Shown in pieces: positions 18,586-30,856 of a stretch of 64,000 nucleotides of DNA. Each line of letters begins with the position of its first letter. Position 1 is the first letter of the stretch. The notes beneath the pieces were generated by a model that worked only from the letters and a program-made list of their open reading frames with translations, was not told the DNA's origin and searched no databases. Origin of the DNA: Aureimonas altamirensis (GTDB lineage: Bacteria; Pseudomonadota; Alphaproteobacteria; Rhizobiales; Rhizobiaceae); contig NZ_JAMQCO010000007.1 in assembly GCF_023702225.1 (NCBI RefSeq), positions 62,001 to 126,000 of the forward strand, given 5' to 3'. Made by a program: the position numbers and the translations under genes.

Positions 18586-21500
18586 CTATAGCCCGTTGAA
18601 TATGTTCGAGTAGTTGTAGTTCGTTTCCTGGTACGGGTTGAGCAACCCGATGCCGGAGATATGCGGATTCTCTTTCGCGAACGCGTATATCTGCTGCGCA
18701 TCGTCGAGCGAGAACGTCCCCCCGCCACCGTTTGCACCGGCGCGCACGAAGATGCCCACCTTGGTGTCGGTATAGCCGGCGGCATCGAGCTTCTGGATCG
18801 CATCCAGCGCGACATCGATGGCCGTACGGCCCAGATCGATTCCGCTGCCGGAACCCCAGTAGTCCGCAGCCAGGATGTTCAGCACGTCCAGCTTCACACC
18901 GTTCGCATGGGCGCTCTGCAACATCTGTATCGCGCCGGCAGTGAGGCCGGTCGTCGACGTTTCGACCGTATAGGATATGTGCAGCGCATCTCCCTTTTGG
19001 GTGTCGAGATTCCGAAGGGCGACATCGCGGACTGTATGCTTGCTTGCATTCGCCGAGTATGAGCTGAGATCCGAATTCCAGAAAGTGAAATCGACGTAGT
19101 TGGTGTTATATTGACTCGTCAAGCTTGACAGCTGGGGCAGCAAGTCCGACGCGGTTGGATATCCGAGGGCCAGATCGCTGGTGCTATCCGAGGTATCCCG
19201 TGCGAACGACAGGATAACCGGCGCCCCTGCGCCGCTGCGGTATTCGCTGATCTGATCCCGCCCGATGGTATTTCCGGTACCGGACGCACCGTAGTTCATC
19301 CATCTATCCTGACCGCCAGTGCTGACCAATGAGGAGTTGCCTCCGGCCCAGACGATCGAGTTGCTCAAGTTCTCAACATGGTTGTGGATGTAACTTGTGG
19401 ACATCGACGACGAATGACCAATGAAGTTTGTGACGTCGGTATCGACGCGGCTTACATCGGCCACCATTGTGTAGGTTTGGGCAATGTCGGGCGCCGGCGT
19501 TGACCGTGTGACCACTGACAACGGGGTGGATGCGACTGACGACCCGGTCGCGTCCTTGGCCACGACTGTCACGGCATAAGTATGCGCTGCCGTGAGGCCG
19601 GTGAGCGAGAATTGCGTATCGGTCGAGCTGCCGACCTTCGATCCGTCGACGAAGATGTCGTACCCCGAAACCGTTCCGGTGCCTGGTATGAGCGCCTTGT
19701 CCCACATGACGAAGGCGCCGGTCTGGCTTATGCCCGTCGCATAAAGGCGTTTCGGCGCGTTGGGCACTGCCGGATCGGAATACAGGGGCCCGACGAGCGT
19801 CCACTCCGAACTGGCCGAAGGGGGCGTGTAGTCGCTCGGATACCACTTCGTCTTGTAAACTTGGCCCTCATAGCTCGCGTACAGACCCCCGCTCGTATAA
19901 GCGCCGACCGCATCCGACCAGGGCTTCACGAAGGCGAATTTCTGGACGATGACCGATTCCGTGGCGGAGGTCGCGCCGATATTGCCGGCAAGATCGCGCA
20001 CCTTGGCGGTCAGGCCTATCGTCGTGTTGGATTCCGTCGCCAGGGCAAGGTCGCCTGCGGACAGGCTTACCGACGTCTGTGTCGTCCCCGCAAGCATCGT
20101 CACCGTGCGGATCAGCGTGCCGTCCTTGTAGATGTCGAGCTTCGATCCGGCCGACGCCGCGCCATGCGAGAAGGAAACGGGAATACCATCTGCACCCTCA
20201 CCTCCGACGACCTTGTGGTCGCTGCTGACCGCGGCGATGACCGGGGCAGCCGGAGCGCTCGTATCGATCTGCACGTGGCGGAGGGTGCTTCTGGTTCCTT
20301 CGACACCGTTGGAAACGAGCGACGCGGCGAAGGTATAGTCACCGTCGATCGAGCCGAAGTCTGTTCCGCTGAGGCTGACCGTCGTCTGGTTCGATCCGGC
20401 CGATGCCGAGACCGTCTTTATCAGGACGCCATCCCGATAGACCTTGACGGTCGAACCGGCCACCGCCGCGGCATGGTTGACCGTAAAGGATACGCCTCCG
20501 GACTTCTCTGCGGCGTTGACGATGTTGTCCGACGACAGGGGATTGACGATCGACAGGCCGGATCGCGTGTCATAGCCCGCCCCGATATCGGTGATGCCTT
20601 CGAAGATCGTGGTGAACCCGTACGGGTCCTGCGTGATCCCGCTTCCACCCACGGTGAGCTGACCTGCAGTACCCGTTTCGTCCCGGCCAAGCGACCATAT
20701 GCCGAGCGAGGCGATATCGGGATTATCCTTGGCAAACGCCAGGAGTTCCTGCGCATCCTGCAGGGTGAAGATTTCGGTCTGGACGTCGTTGATGCCGATC
20801 ATCGGCGTGACGCCGACCTTGGAACTGAGGCCGATCTGCCGCAACTGCGCGATGGTATTGCGCGCGGCATCGATCGCGTTGCGTCCCTGGTCGCCGCGAT
20901 GACCCCAATCGCCGGCCCCATAATCCATGGCCATGATGTTGACGACATCCAGATCGAGGCCGTGATCCTTGACCATCTGCATCAGTGCAACCGCGTTCGG
21001 CAGCATGCCGTCCGGCGTGATCGGGATCGTGTAGGAGATCGTCACGTCGGGGTTGGCGGCCTTGATGGCTTTCAGCGCCTCGATCCGGTTCAGGTGGGTC
21101 TGGTTCAGGTAGGCCTGGTGGTAGAAGCCGTGATACCCGCCGGACTCGAGAGAGTTCAGCGACGCGCCTTCGATGTCGATGTCGAGATGCTTGACCCCGT
21201 AGGTATCGAGCACGGACTGATACATTGCGGTGAGCGCCTGCACGTTCGTCACGAACAGGGCCGGCTCGCTGCCGGAGAAACCGCCCAGCCCGATCGTGAC
21301 TTCGATGCCCCTGCCCTGCAACTGCTGGATCAGCGCCTTGATCGTGGTGCTGCCGTTCGCCGTCTTGTCGTCCGGGAAGAACGACGTATTGCCTTCACCC
21401 CACCGCAGACCATGGGTGACGCCCGTCGGGTTTCCATTTGCATCGACGGCTGCCGGCGTGTCGGAATCCACCCATCCGTCCGGCTTGAGCACCAGGAAGG

Positions 21501-24500
21501 CTAGGGTCACGTGCTTGGCGTTGCTCGTGGTCAGCGCTTCCAACTGGGCCTGGGACTTTCCGAGGCCCATGTCGATGTAGGGGGAATAGTATTGCGCGAT
21601 ATCCCACAGTGGGTAGGCGGCCGTTTGAACCGAAACGGTTTCGGCGACTTGCGTCTCCGCCCCGTTCTCGACGACATGGACCGAGAACTGGTAGGCCGTT
21701 GCAGCGGTCAGGCCGGTGACCTTGTAGGAAAGGCTCGAAGTCGTCGTGAGCAGATCGCTGCCGTTGTAGATCTTGTAGGCAACCGCCGCGCCGCTGCTGC
21801 TTGCCGTTTGCGCATCCCACATGAGCATGACCGATGTATCGGCCAATGCCGTCGGCAGGACTCGCAACGCTCCGTCTTGCGGTTCAGGCTCGGTAGGCAG
21901 AATTTCGATTACTTCCCATGGATCCGACAACGGATCGCTGATCGTACCTGGTTCCTCGCCGAGCGAAGCGTACCACTTCGTGCGATAGACGACCCCCTCG
22001 TGCAGGACATAGATCGGCTGGCTGCCTTCGACAGTCGAATTGTACGGATAGTTCTTGCCGACATCCCAGTTCTGCAACGTCGCGTATTTGGAGACCGCGA
22101 CGGTATGCCCCGCGCTCATCGCCGAGGCATTGCCGGCGGCATCGATGAGCTGGACCGTGAAGGACGGCGTGGCGGCAGCGCCCACCGTTCCCCAGTCGCT
22201 ACCGTAGAGCATGACTTCCGACTGTGTAGAATCCGTCGCCAGCGTCACCGTCTTGACCAGAACCCCGTCACGGAAGATCCGTGCCTTGGTTCCGGCATCA
22301 GCGACGGCGTGCGTGAAGGTGAAGGCAAGGCCACCGGTCGCCTCCTGCAGGCCCACCGCATCGTCCCCGGCCTGCTGGCCGATCACCGGCGCGGCAGGGG
22401 CGGTCTTGTCCACGGTCACTGCGCGCGGCACGCTGGTGGAGAGGGTCGCTCCACTGCCGTTGACCACGCGGACGGAGAACATGTGGACGCCCTCCGCACC
22501 CCAGTCCGCACCGCTCAACGCCACCTCGCGCGATGTGCTGCCGGCGGTAAGTGCGAGAGTCTTGATGACGATACCGTCGCGAATTACCTGCAGTTGGGAA
22601 CCGGCTACGGCTGCCGGGAAGTTGGCCGTCACCTGGGTCGTCGCGGTACTTTCGGCTGAACCGACGATATCATTGCCGGAGACCACCCCCAGAAGGGTCA
22701 CCCCGCTGGCCGGATCGTAACCCGCGCCCGCATTGGAGAGCTGGTTGAATATGTTCGAGAACTCGTAGCGCGTCTGGTCGACGATCGCGCTGCCGTTGGG
22801 CTTGACGTCGTCCTGCGTGAAGCCGTTGGAGCCGGGATCGCTTGGAAGGTCGCGGCCGAGCGACCAGATGCCGAGCGAGGCGATATCCGGATTGTCCTTG
22901 GCGAATTCCAGCAACTCGCGCGCATCCTCCAGCGTGAACACCTCGCTGATCACGTCGTTGATGCCGATCATCGGCGTGACGCCGACCTTTGTGGCCAACC
23001 CGACTCCGCGCAACTGGGCAATGGTGTTCCGGGCGGCCTCGACAGCGTTGCGCCCCTGATCCGGATCGCCCGTCCCGTAATCCATGGCCATGATGTTCAG
23101 GACGTCGAGGCTGAATCCCTCGTCCTTCACCATCTGCATCAGGGCGACGGCGTTCGGGAGCAATCCTGTCGGCAGGACCGGCAGGGTGAAGGAGATCGAC
23201 ACGCCCGGGTTCGCATCCTTGATGGCCTTGAGCGCCTCGATCCGGTTGAGATGCGTCTGATCCAGATAGGATTGCGGATAGAAGCCGTGATAGGCACCGG
23301 ATTCCAGCGAATTCAGCGACGCGCCCTCGATATCGATGTCGAGGTGCTTGATGCCGTATTCGTCGATGATCGACTGGTAGATCGCCGTAAGCTTGGCGAC
23401 ATCCGTTTCGTAAAGGGCGGGCTCGCTGCCCGAGAAGCCGCCGAGCGCGATGGTGACATCGATGTTCTTGCTCTGCAGCTCGGCGATCATCGCCTTCACG
23501 GAGACGGTCTCCGTGATCATGTCCGATGGGAAGACGGACGTGTTGGACTCACCCCACATGAGACCTTTGGTGTTGCCGGTCGGAAGTCCCGCGCCGTCTA
23601 CCTGGGAAGCGTGGTCGGCGTCGATCCAGCCCTCGGGCTTCAGTACGAGGAAGCCGAGTGTGACGGCTTTCAGCCCGGACTGTTCTATGATCTTGAGATG
23701 GTTGTTGTAGGTGACCGGCCCGATCCCGACGTCGATGTAGGGAGAGTAGACCTGCGGGATATCCCACCAGTCGGATGCCGTCGTATGGAATGCGATCTGC
23801 TCGCCGAGATTGGTTTCGACACCCTGCTCGACCACCTTCACCGACAGCACGTAATTGGTCGCGGCATTCAGCCCTTCGACCTTGAAGGCGAGGTCGGTCG
23901 TTTCCCCCATCAGGGTAGATCCATTGTAGATCCGGTAGGCGACGGAATGCCCCGACTGCGTCGGTGTGTAACGATCCCAGACGAGCAGCGCCGAATCGTC
24001 GCGCACGGCCGCTGCCGCGATATCGAGAAGCGCCGCTGCGGGATTGACCACGACGGTTCGAGCCGCGCTGTGTACGCTGACGTTGCCTGCTGCATCCATC
24101 AACCCGACCGTGAAGGCGTGCGAGCCATCGCTGCCCCAGTCCGATTCCGCGAAGGAGAGCGCCGTGGAAGTGGAGCCGGCGGCAACCGCAATGCTTTTCA
24201 CCAGGACGCCGTCCCGGTAAAGGTTGAGGCGTTCTCCGGTTTCTGCCGCGGCATGCGTTACGATGGCGTCCGTCGATTGCTGCCGCTCGACCGATGTGAC
24301 CGTATCGTCTCCTGCAATTATGCCCAGGGCGAGGGACGTCGCGTTCGGAGCGGTGTAATCGACCAGCACCTGATGGGCGGCGGTCGTCCGGCTTACCGAG
24401 GCCGGGCTGACGAGACGCGCGGTAAAGCTGTGCGTGCCCTCCACGCCCCAATCGGAGTTCGTCACCGGGATTGCCGTCGATGTCGCCCCGGAAGTCACCG

Positions 24501-27500
24501 AAACGGTCTTGACCAAGGTCGAGTCCCGATAGAGTTCGACCGTCCAGCCGGTTCCCAGCGCGGTGTGCGAAACGGTCGCAACCGTCGTTTGCATGCGTTC
24601 CGTGCCGTTGACGACCCCGTCGGAGAGAGCGGAAAGGGCGGTCGGCAGGGCGACCGTCACGGTCTTGGCGAAGCTGAAGGCGCCGATATTGCCGGCGGCA
24701 TCGACCACGCGCGCCTTGAATGTATAGACACCGTCGGGCCCCCACTCGGCCGGATTTATGTCGACCGTCGTCTGCGTGGAGCCGACCGTCAGATCGATGC
24801 GCTTGAACAGCGTATCACCGCTGTAGAGCTCCAGCTTGGAGCCAGCGGACGCCGCATCGTGCCTCACGGTCGCATGCGAAACCGCGCTCAGCTCCGCTGC
24901 ACCGACGGAACCGCCGTTCGCGATCGACAGGATGGACGATGCTGCCGGCGCCACGCTGTCGACCAGAACGGAGCGATCCTCGCTCCAGGCGCCCGCATTC
25001 CCGTTACCGTCGACCATGCGCGCCTTGAAAACATGCGCGCCTTCACTGCCCCAGTCGCCGGCGGCCAGAGACACCATCGTGCTCGTGGCGCCCTGTTCGA
25101 GAGCGGCCGTCTTGACGAGTCGATCATCCCTGTAGATTTCCAGACGTGCACCGGTTTGCGCTGCGCCATGCCCGATCGCGACCTCGACCCCGGCCGCCTT
25201 CTCTACCGCGTTCACCAATCCGTCCGTCGCGAGCGTACCCCAGGTAACCGCCGGCGGTGCGGCCGATGCCACGGTAACCGTCTGCACATCGCTCCATGCG
25301 CCGATATTGCCGGCGCCATCGATGAGGCGCGCCTTGAACGCGTGCGGACCCTCGCTTCCCCAGTCGCTGCCGGTCAGCGTGATTGCGGTAGCCCTGACGC
25401 CGGCGGAAACCGAAACCGCACGAACCAGATCGTCACCCCTCCAGAGCTGGACGACCGAGCCGGCAGTCGCCGCCTCGTGCGAAATCCTGACGATGGTGGC
25501 GCCCTGCTTTTCGGTTGCGTTCACGTAGCCGTCGCCGACAGCCGCCAGGACGGCTGCCACAGGCGCGATCGTATCGACGGAGATCCTCTGCTCGGTCGAG
25601 AACTGGCTGACGTTTCCGGCAACGTCCACGATGCGGACCTTGAAGCCGTGGAACCCGTCGGTTCCCCAGTCGGAGCCGCTCATCGCAAGATCCGTCGACG
25701 TGGCGCCCTCGGCGACCTGGACGGTCTTCACGCGGACGCCATCGCGATAGAGCTCCAGCGTCGCCCCGTCGCTCATTGCCCCGTGCGTGACGGAAACCGT
25801 AGACGAGGCCGCCTTCTCGGTCGCGCTGATGATCGCGTCGGCGCCGAGAACCGGAAGAGTCGGTGCAGTCGGGGTGCCGGTCATCACGGTGACGTGACGC
25901 TCGACGCTGAGGTCGCTTTGGTTGCCGGCGGCATCGACCAGCCTTGCCGTGAACTCGTGCGCGCCGTCGGCGCCCCATTCGGCTGCGCTCATGGCGATCT
26001 TGGTCGAGGTGGCCGCATAGGCCGGCATCACCGTCTTCAGAAGGACGCCGTCCCGGTAGAGGGCCATCGTCGTTCCGGTCGCGGCTGCACCGTGGCTGAC
26101 CGTGATCAGCCGGACATTCGTCTTTTCGAGAGCGCTGATGAAATCGTCGCCGGCCACCGTTTCGATGACGGGTGCGGCATCGGCCACCGTATCCACGAGG
26201 ACACGGCGCTCCGAGCTCCAGGCTCCGATATTGCCGGCGCCATCTACCAGGCGGAACTTGAAGGCATGGACACCGTCAGCTCCAAGGTCGGCATCGAGCA
26301 ACGTTACCGTCGTGGCCACGGACGCGTCCGACAGGGTCACGGTCCGCAAGGCCGCGCCATCGCGGTAGATCTGAAGCACGCTTCCCGGCTGTGCCGCCTC
26401 GTGCGGTATGACGACCTGGACGCCGTCCGCCTTCTCGGCAGCGTTGACACGATCGTCCCCTGCAATGACGGGCACGACGACCGCTGCAGGCGCGCTCGTA
26501 TCGACGCGGACGTCGGATACGAGGCTCCATTCACCCGCGCCGCCGGTCGGATCGACCAAGCGTGCCTTGAACTGATGCTGGCCGTCCATGCCCCATTCCG
26601 CTCCGGCCATGGAGATCGCGGTCGATGTCGCGCCGGTGATCGCGGTGACGGACTTCAACAGGACGTTGTCCCGGTACAGCTGGATGACGCTTCCGGGCAG
26701 GGCGGCCTCATGGCTTGCCTGCCACAGGGTGACGGAACGCCGCTCCTCGGCGTTGACGATTCCGTCGGTGGCAACCGTCGCCAAAGTCACCGCCGCCGGA
26801 AGGGCGCCGGCGACGGAAACCCGCTGCTCCACGCTCCATGCGCCCTCGTTGCCTGCCGTATCGACAAGCCTTGCCTTGAGTTGCAGCGTTCCTGGTGCGC
26901 CCCAATCGGCAGGCGCCACGATGACGGCAGTGGACGTCGTACCGGCCACCGGTTCGACCGTCTTCCACAGGGTGCCGTCGCGATAGAGTTGCAGGACCGA
27001 ACCGGCCGAGGCGGCTTCGTGGCCGATCGCGATGGTTACGTCCGCCTGCTTCTCGCCGAGTGTGATCTTGTTATCACCGGTGATGGAGGGCAGCGTGACG
27101 GCGAGAGGGCTGCGCGTGTCCACCAGCACGGTGGAAACGGCACTCGACGCGCTCGCGTTGCCGTACACATCCACGATCCGCGCCGTAAAGGATGCCTGGC
27201 CATCGGCACCCCAGTCCATACCGGCAAGCTGCATTTCCGTGGCTGTCGATCCCGCCGCCATGGTTACGCGACGCACAAGCGTCGATCCACGATACAGCTC
27301 GAGCTGCGCCCCGTCGGAAGCCGCGTCGTGCGCAATGGAAAGCGTCGACCCCGCGATGCGCTCGGCCGCGTTCACCATTCCGTCGCCTGCGAAGATACCG
27401 AGCACGGGCGCGCCCGGGAGCGTCGACGCAACCGTAACCGAACGGACCGCACTCCATTCGCCTTCGTTGCCGGCGGCATCGATCAGGCGCGCCTTGAACT

Positions 27501-28956
27501 CATGGGCCCCATCATCCCCCCAGTCGGCGCCGGTGAGACTGATGGATGTCGAGGAAGCGGCAGTGGCCAGGGTAACCGTCTTCAGCACCACGTCATCGCG
27601 CATCAATTCGACCCGCGATCCGCTCATGGCCAGACCGTGGCGGACGACAACCGCCGTCGCTTGCGCCTTCTCTGCCGCGCTCACCTGGTCGTCGCGGGCG
27701 ATGATCAGCAGCTCGGCGGCAGCAGGCGTGGCGGTATCGGCGCTGTAGGAGGCATTCGCGCTCCACGCACCGACATTCCCGCCGGCGTCGACTACGCGTG
27801 CGCGGAGCGTATGCGCACCTTCGGTACCCCACTCGGCCCCCAGCAGGCTGACGGATGTCGACGAGGATCCGACATCGAGATCGATGGTCTTGATCAGGAC
27901 GCGATCACGATAGAGTTCCAGTCTGTCGCCGGCGCCGGCGACTTCGTGATCGATAGAGAAGCTCGCACCCTGGGCAGACTCGACGGCGTTGACGAACCCG
28001 TCGCCTGCGATCGCGGAAAAGACGGGCGCCTGCGGCGCGGCCGTATCGACCCTGACGGTCTGGGAACCGCCGAAATCGCCGGGATTGCCCGCGCTGTCGA
28101 CGATACGGGCCTGGAAGGTATGGCTTCCATCGGCCCCCCAGTCCGCGCCGCTGAAGCGCACGGCGGTGGAGGTCGCGTTTGCGGCGATGGCGATCGACTT
28201 GAGCAACACGCCGTCGCGCCAGATTTCCAGTTTGCCGCCGCCCAGATTGCTCGCATGTTCAACGGAAACGGTCGTGACCGTGGCGCGCTCCGCCGCGGAG
28301 ACGATATTGTCCCCGGCCATGACGGGCATGGCGACGCCCGCCGGCGTCTGCGTGATCACCTGAACCGAACGCTCGGAACTCACAGGGCTCGAATTCGCGG
28401 CACTGTCGATCAGACGAGCGGAAATGGTGAAGGACGTGACCTCGTGGAAAAGCGCCGCCAACAGATCGACCGTCGTGCTGCGGGCGCCGGCTTCCAGCGT
28501 CACGGTCTTGACCAGCATCCCGTTCATCAGGATGTCCATGGTAGTTCCGCTGACAGCCGCCTCGTGCGAGACAACGACGGGGATGTCGGCGGACCGCTCG
28601 CTGGCGTTGACCTTGTTGTCGCCGGATACGGACAGAATCGTCGGACGTGACGGCGGACGCGTATCCACCAGGACCGATTCTTCTGCGCTCCAGGCCCCTG
28701 CAGCACCCGTGCCGGGGGCGATCGTCCTGACCTTGAACGACCTCGTGCCGTCGGCGCCCCAATCGGCACCGGACAGGCTGAACGTCGTAGAGACTGCGTT
28801 GTTGCCCACGACCACACTGCGCACGCGGACATTGTCGCGCCACAACTCGAGTCGGGTGCCGGCGGCAAGCGCGCCATGCTCCGCCGTAACGAGGGAGACG
28901 CTCTGCTTCCGTTGCAGATTGACGACGTCGTCGAGTGTCAAGCTTATATCAGTCAT
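18586..28956 (-). CDS. Giant multidomain GH18-like protein with 20 Ig-like repeats
   Basis: A 3456-residue protein. Residues 1 to about 1645 hold 16 tandem repeats of about 102 residues, each with a GD.(V/I)(N/S)A.E start, an (L/I)YRDGVL.KTV strand, a DWG.(D/E)G(A/S)H turn and a DAAGN(V/I)G.(W/F)S end. Then follow Fn3 (about 1650-1725), GH18-a (about 1725-2090), repeats 17-18, a CBM5/12-like module (about 2297-2360), Fn3, GH18-b (about 2450-2815), repeats 19-20, a second CBM5/12-like module (about 3010-3065), Fn3 and GH18-c to the end. GH18-a and GH18-b keep the acid motif HLDIDIEG (about 1874 and 2592) and NIMAMDYG, so they could cleave a GlcNAc-type polymer. GH18-c reads VDFTFWN at that place and is probably inactive. 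No signal peptide is visible, so secretion (perhaps type I) is unexplained. It is probably an extracellular chitin-binding adhesin or enzyme. Confidence 0.85.
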   Translation of the reverse strand: MTDISLTLDDVVNLQRKQSVSLVTAEHGALAAGTRLELWRDNVRVRSVVVGNNAVSTTFSLSGADWGADGTRSFKVRTIAPGTGAAGAWSAEESVLVDTRPPSRPTILSVSGDNKVNASERSADIPVVVSHEAAVSGTTMDILMNGMLVKTVTLEAGARSTTVDLLAALFHEVTSFTISARLIDSAANSSPVSSERSVQVITQTPAGVAMPVMAGDNIVSAAERATVTTVSVEHASNLGGGKLEIWRDGVLLKSIAIAANATSTAVRFSGADWGADGSHTFQARIVDSAGNPGDFGGSQTVRVDTAAPQAPVFSAIAGDGFVNAVESAQGASFSIDHEVAGAGDRLELYRDRVLIKTIDLDVGSSSTSVSLLGAEWGTEGAHTLRARVVDAGGNVGAWSANASYSADTATPAAAELLIIARDDQVSAAEKAQATAVVVRHGLAMSGSRVELMRDDVVLKTVTLATAASSTSISLTGADWGDDGAHEFKARLIDAAGNEGEWSAVRSVTVASTLPGAPVLGIFAGDGMVNAAERIAGSTLSIAHDAASDGAQLELYRGSTLVRRVTMAAGSTATEMQLAGMDWGADGQASFTARIVDVYGNASASSAVSTVLVDTRSPLAVTLPSITGDNKITLGEKQADVTIAIGHEAASAGSVLQLYRDGTLWKTVEPVAGTTSTAVIVAPADWGAPGTLQLKARLVDTAGNEGAWSVEQRVSVAGALPAAVTLATVATDGIVNAEERRSVTLWQASHEAALPGSVIQLYRDNVLLKSVTAITGATSTAISMAGAEWGMDGQHQFKARLVDPTGGAGEWSLVSDVRVDTSAPAAVVVPVIAGDDRVNAAEKADGVQVVIPHEAAQPGSVLQIYRDGAALRTVTLSDASVATTVTLLDADLGADGVHAFKFRLVDGAGNIGAWSSERRVLVDTVADAAPVIETVAGDDFISALEKTNVRLITVSHGAAATGTTMALYRDGVLLKTVMPAYAATSTKIAMSAAEWGADGAHEFTARLVDAAGNQSDLSVERHVTVMTGTPTAPTLPVLGADAIISATEKAASSTVSVTHGAMSDGATLELYRDGVRVKTVQVAEGATSTDLAMSGSDWGTDGFHGFKVRIVDVAGNVSQFSTEQRISVDTIAPVAAVLAAVGDGYVNATEKQGATIVRISHEAATAGSVVQLWRGDDLVRAVSVSAGVRATAITLTGSDWGSEGPHAFKARLIDGAGNIGAWSDVQTVTVASAAPPAVTWGTLATDGLVNAVEKAAGVEVAIGHGAAQTGARLEIYRDDRLVKTAALEQGATSTMVSLAAGDWGSEGAHVFKARMVDGNGNAGAWSEDRSVLVDSVAPAASSILSIANGGSVGAAELSAVSHATVRHDAASAGSKLELYSGDTLFKRIDLTVGSTQTTVDINPAEWGPDGVYTFKARVVDAAGNIGAFSFAKTVTVALPTALSALSDGVVNGTERMQTTVATVSHTALGTGWTVELYRDSTLVKTVSVTSGATSTAIPVTNSDWGVEGTHSFTARLVSPASVSRTTAAHQVLVDYTAPNATSLALGIIAGDDTVTSVERQQSTDAIVTHAAAETGERLNLYRDGVLVKSIAVAAGSTSTALSFAESDWGSDGSHAFTVGLMDAAGNVSVHSAARTVVVNPAAALLDIAAAAVRDDSALLVWDRYTPTQSGHSVAYRIYNGSTLMGETTDLAFKVEGLNAATNYVLSVKVVEQGVETNLGEQIAFHTTASDWWDIPQVYSPYIDVGIGPVTYNNHLKIIEQSGLKAVTLGFLVLKPEGWIDADHASQVDGAGLPTGNTKGLMWGESNTSVFPSDMITETVSVKAMIAELQSKNIDVTIALGGFSGSEPALYETDVAKLTAIYQSIIDEYGIKHLDIDIEGASLNSLESGAYHGFYPQSYLDQTHLNRIEALKAIKDANPGVSISFTLPVLPTGLLPNAVALMQMVKDEGFSLDVLNIMAMDYGTGDPDQGRNAVEAARNTIAQLRGVGLATKVGVTPMIGINDVISEVFTLEDARELLEFAKDNPDIASLGIWSLGRDLPSDPGSNGFTQDDVKPNGSAIVDQTRYEFSNIFNQLSNAGAGYDPASGVTLLGVVSGNDIVGSAESTATTQVTANFPAAVAGSQLQVIRDGIVIKTLALTAGSTSREVALSGADWGAEGVHMFSVRVVNGSGATLSTSVPRAVTVDKTAPAAPVIGQQAGDDAVGLQEATGGLAFTFTHAVADAGTKARIFRDGVLVKTVTLATDSTQSEVMLYGSDWGTVGAAATPSFTVQLIDAAGNASAMSAGHTVAVSKYATLQNWDVGKNYPYNSTVEGSQPIYVLHEGVVYRTKWYASLGEEPGTISDPLSDPWEVIEILPTEPEPQDGALRVLPTALADTSVMLMWDAQTASSSGAAVAYKIYNGSDLLTTTSSLSYKVTGLTAATAYQFSVHVVENGAETQVAETVSVQTAAYPLWDIAQYYSPYIDMGLGKSQAQLEALTTSNAKHVTLAFLVLKPDGWVDSDTPAAVDANGNPTGVTHGLRWGEGNTSFFPDDKTANGSTTIKALIQQLQGRGIEVTIGLGGFSGSEPALFVTNVQALTAMYQSVLDTYGVKHLDIDIEGASLNSLESGGYHGFYHQAYLNQTHLNRIEALKAIKAANPDVTISYTIPITPDGMLPNAVALMQMVKDHGLDLDVVNIMAMDYGAGDWGHRGDQGRNAIDAARNTIAQLRQIGLSSKVGVTPMIGINDVQTEIFTLQDAQELLAFAKDNPDIASLGIWSLGRDETGTAGQLTVGGSGITQDPYGFTTIFEGITDIGAGYDTRSGLSIVNPLSSDNIVNAAEKSGGVSFTVNHAAAVAGSTVKVYRDGVLIKTVSASAGSNQTTVSLSGTDFGSIDGDYTFAASLVSNGVEGTRSTLRHVQIDTSAPAAPVIAAVSSDHKVVGGEGADGIPVSFSHGAASAGSKLDIYKDGTLIRTVTMLAGTTQTSVSLSAGDLALATESNTTIGLTAKVRDLAGNIGATSATESVIVQKFAFVKPWSDAVGAYTSGGLYASYEGQVYKTKWYPSDYTPPSASSEWTLVGPLYSDPAVPNAPKRLYATGISQTGAFVMWDKALIPGTGTVSGYDIFVDGSKVGSSTDTQFSLTGLTAAHTYAVTVVAKDATGSSVASTPLSVVTRSTPAPDIAQTYTMVADVSRVDTDVTNFIGHSSSMSTSYIHNHVENLSNSIVWAGGNSSLVSTGGQDRWMNYGASGTGNTIGRDQISEYRSGAGAPVILSFARDTSDSTSDLALGYPTASDLLPQLSSLTSQYNTNYVDFTFWNSDLSSYSANASKHTVRDVALRNLDTQKGDALHISYTVETSTTGLTAGAIQMLQSAHANGVKLDVLNILAADYWGSGSGIDLGRTAIDVALDAIQKLDAAGYTDTKVGIFVRAGANGGGGTFSLDDAQQIYAFAKENPHISGIGLLNPYQETNYNYSNIFNGL

Positions 28957-28995
28957 GGCCGCCGCCTTAAAATAAAAACTTATAGTTGTATTTAA

Positions 28996-29024
28996 TTTAT
29001 ACTACATGATATCCTATACATCAA
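28996..29024 (-). promoter_or_regulatory. Sigma-70-like promoter of the giant gene
   Basis: On the minus strand, TTGATG (29019-29024) and TATAAA (28996-29001) are separated by 17 bp, which is close to consensus. They sit in a conspicuously AT-rich stretch (about 28970-29050). The predicted start would leave a leader of about 30 nt with AAGG upstream of ATG 28956. Confidence 0.55.
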
Positions 29025-29050
29025 GTTATACTGTTCACGCAAACAATAAT

Positions 29051-29077
29051 GCCGCCCGGCGCGGTGCGCCGGGCGGC
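29051..29077. terminator. Strong GC hairpin downstream of ilvC
   Basis: A perfect 12-bp stem (29051-29062 with 29066-29077) and a GGT loop, 57 bp past the ilvC stop. The U-rich tail on the minus strand is weak (ATTATTGTTT), but the stem is very stable, so it probably ends ilvC transcription and separates it from the giant gene promoter. Confidence 0.6.
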
Positions 29078-29133
29078 ATCGAACAAAGACGGTAAAGCGG
29101 GATGGCGCCCGGGCCGGGCCCGGGGCGCTCAGG

Positions 29134-30856
<1,723 letters not shown>

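Noticed and set aside
23251-28650. Open frame of 1799 codons antisense to the giant gene
   Set aside because: It mirrors the Ig-like repeats: the repeated codon pattern of the minus-strand gene leaves an antisense frame free of stops. Its translation is Arg/Gly/His-rich and shows no domain.
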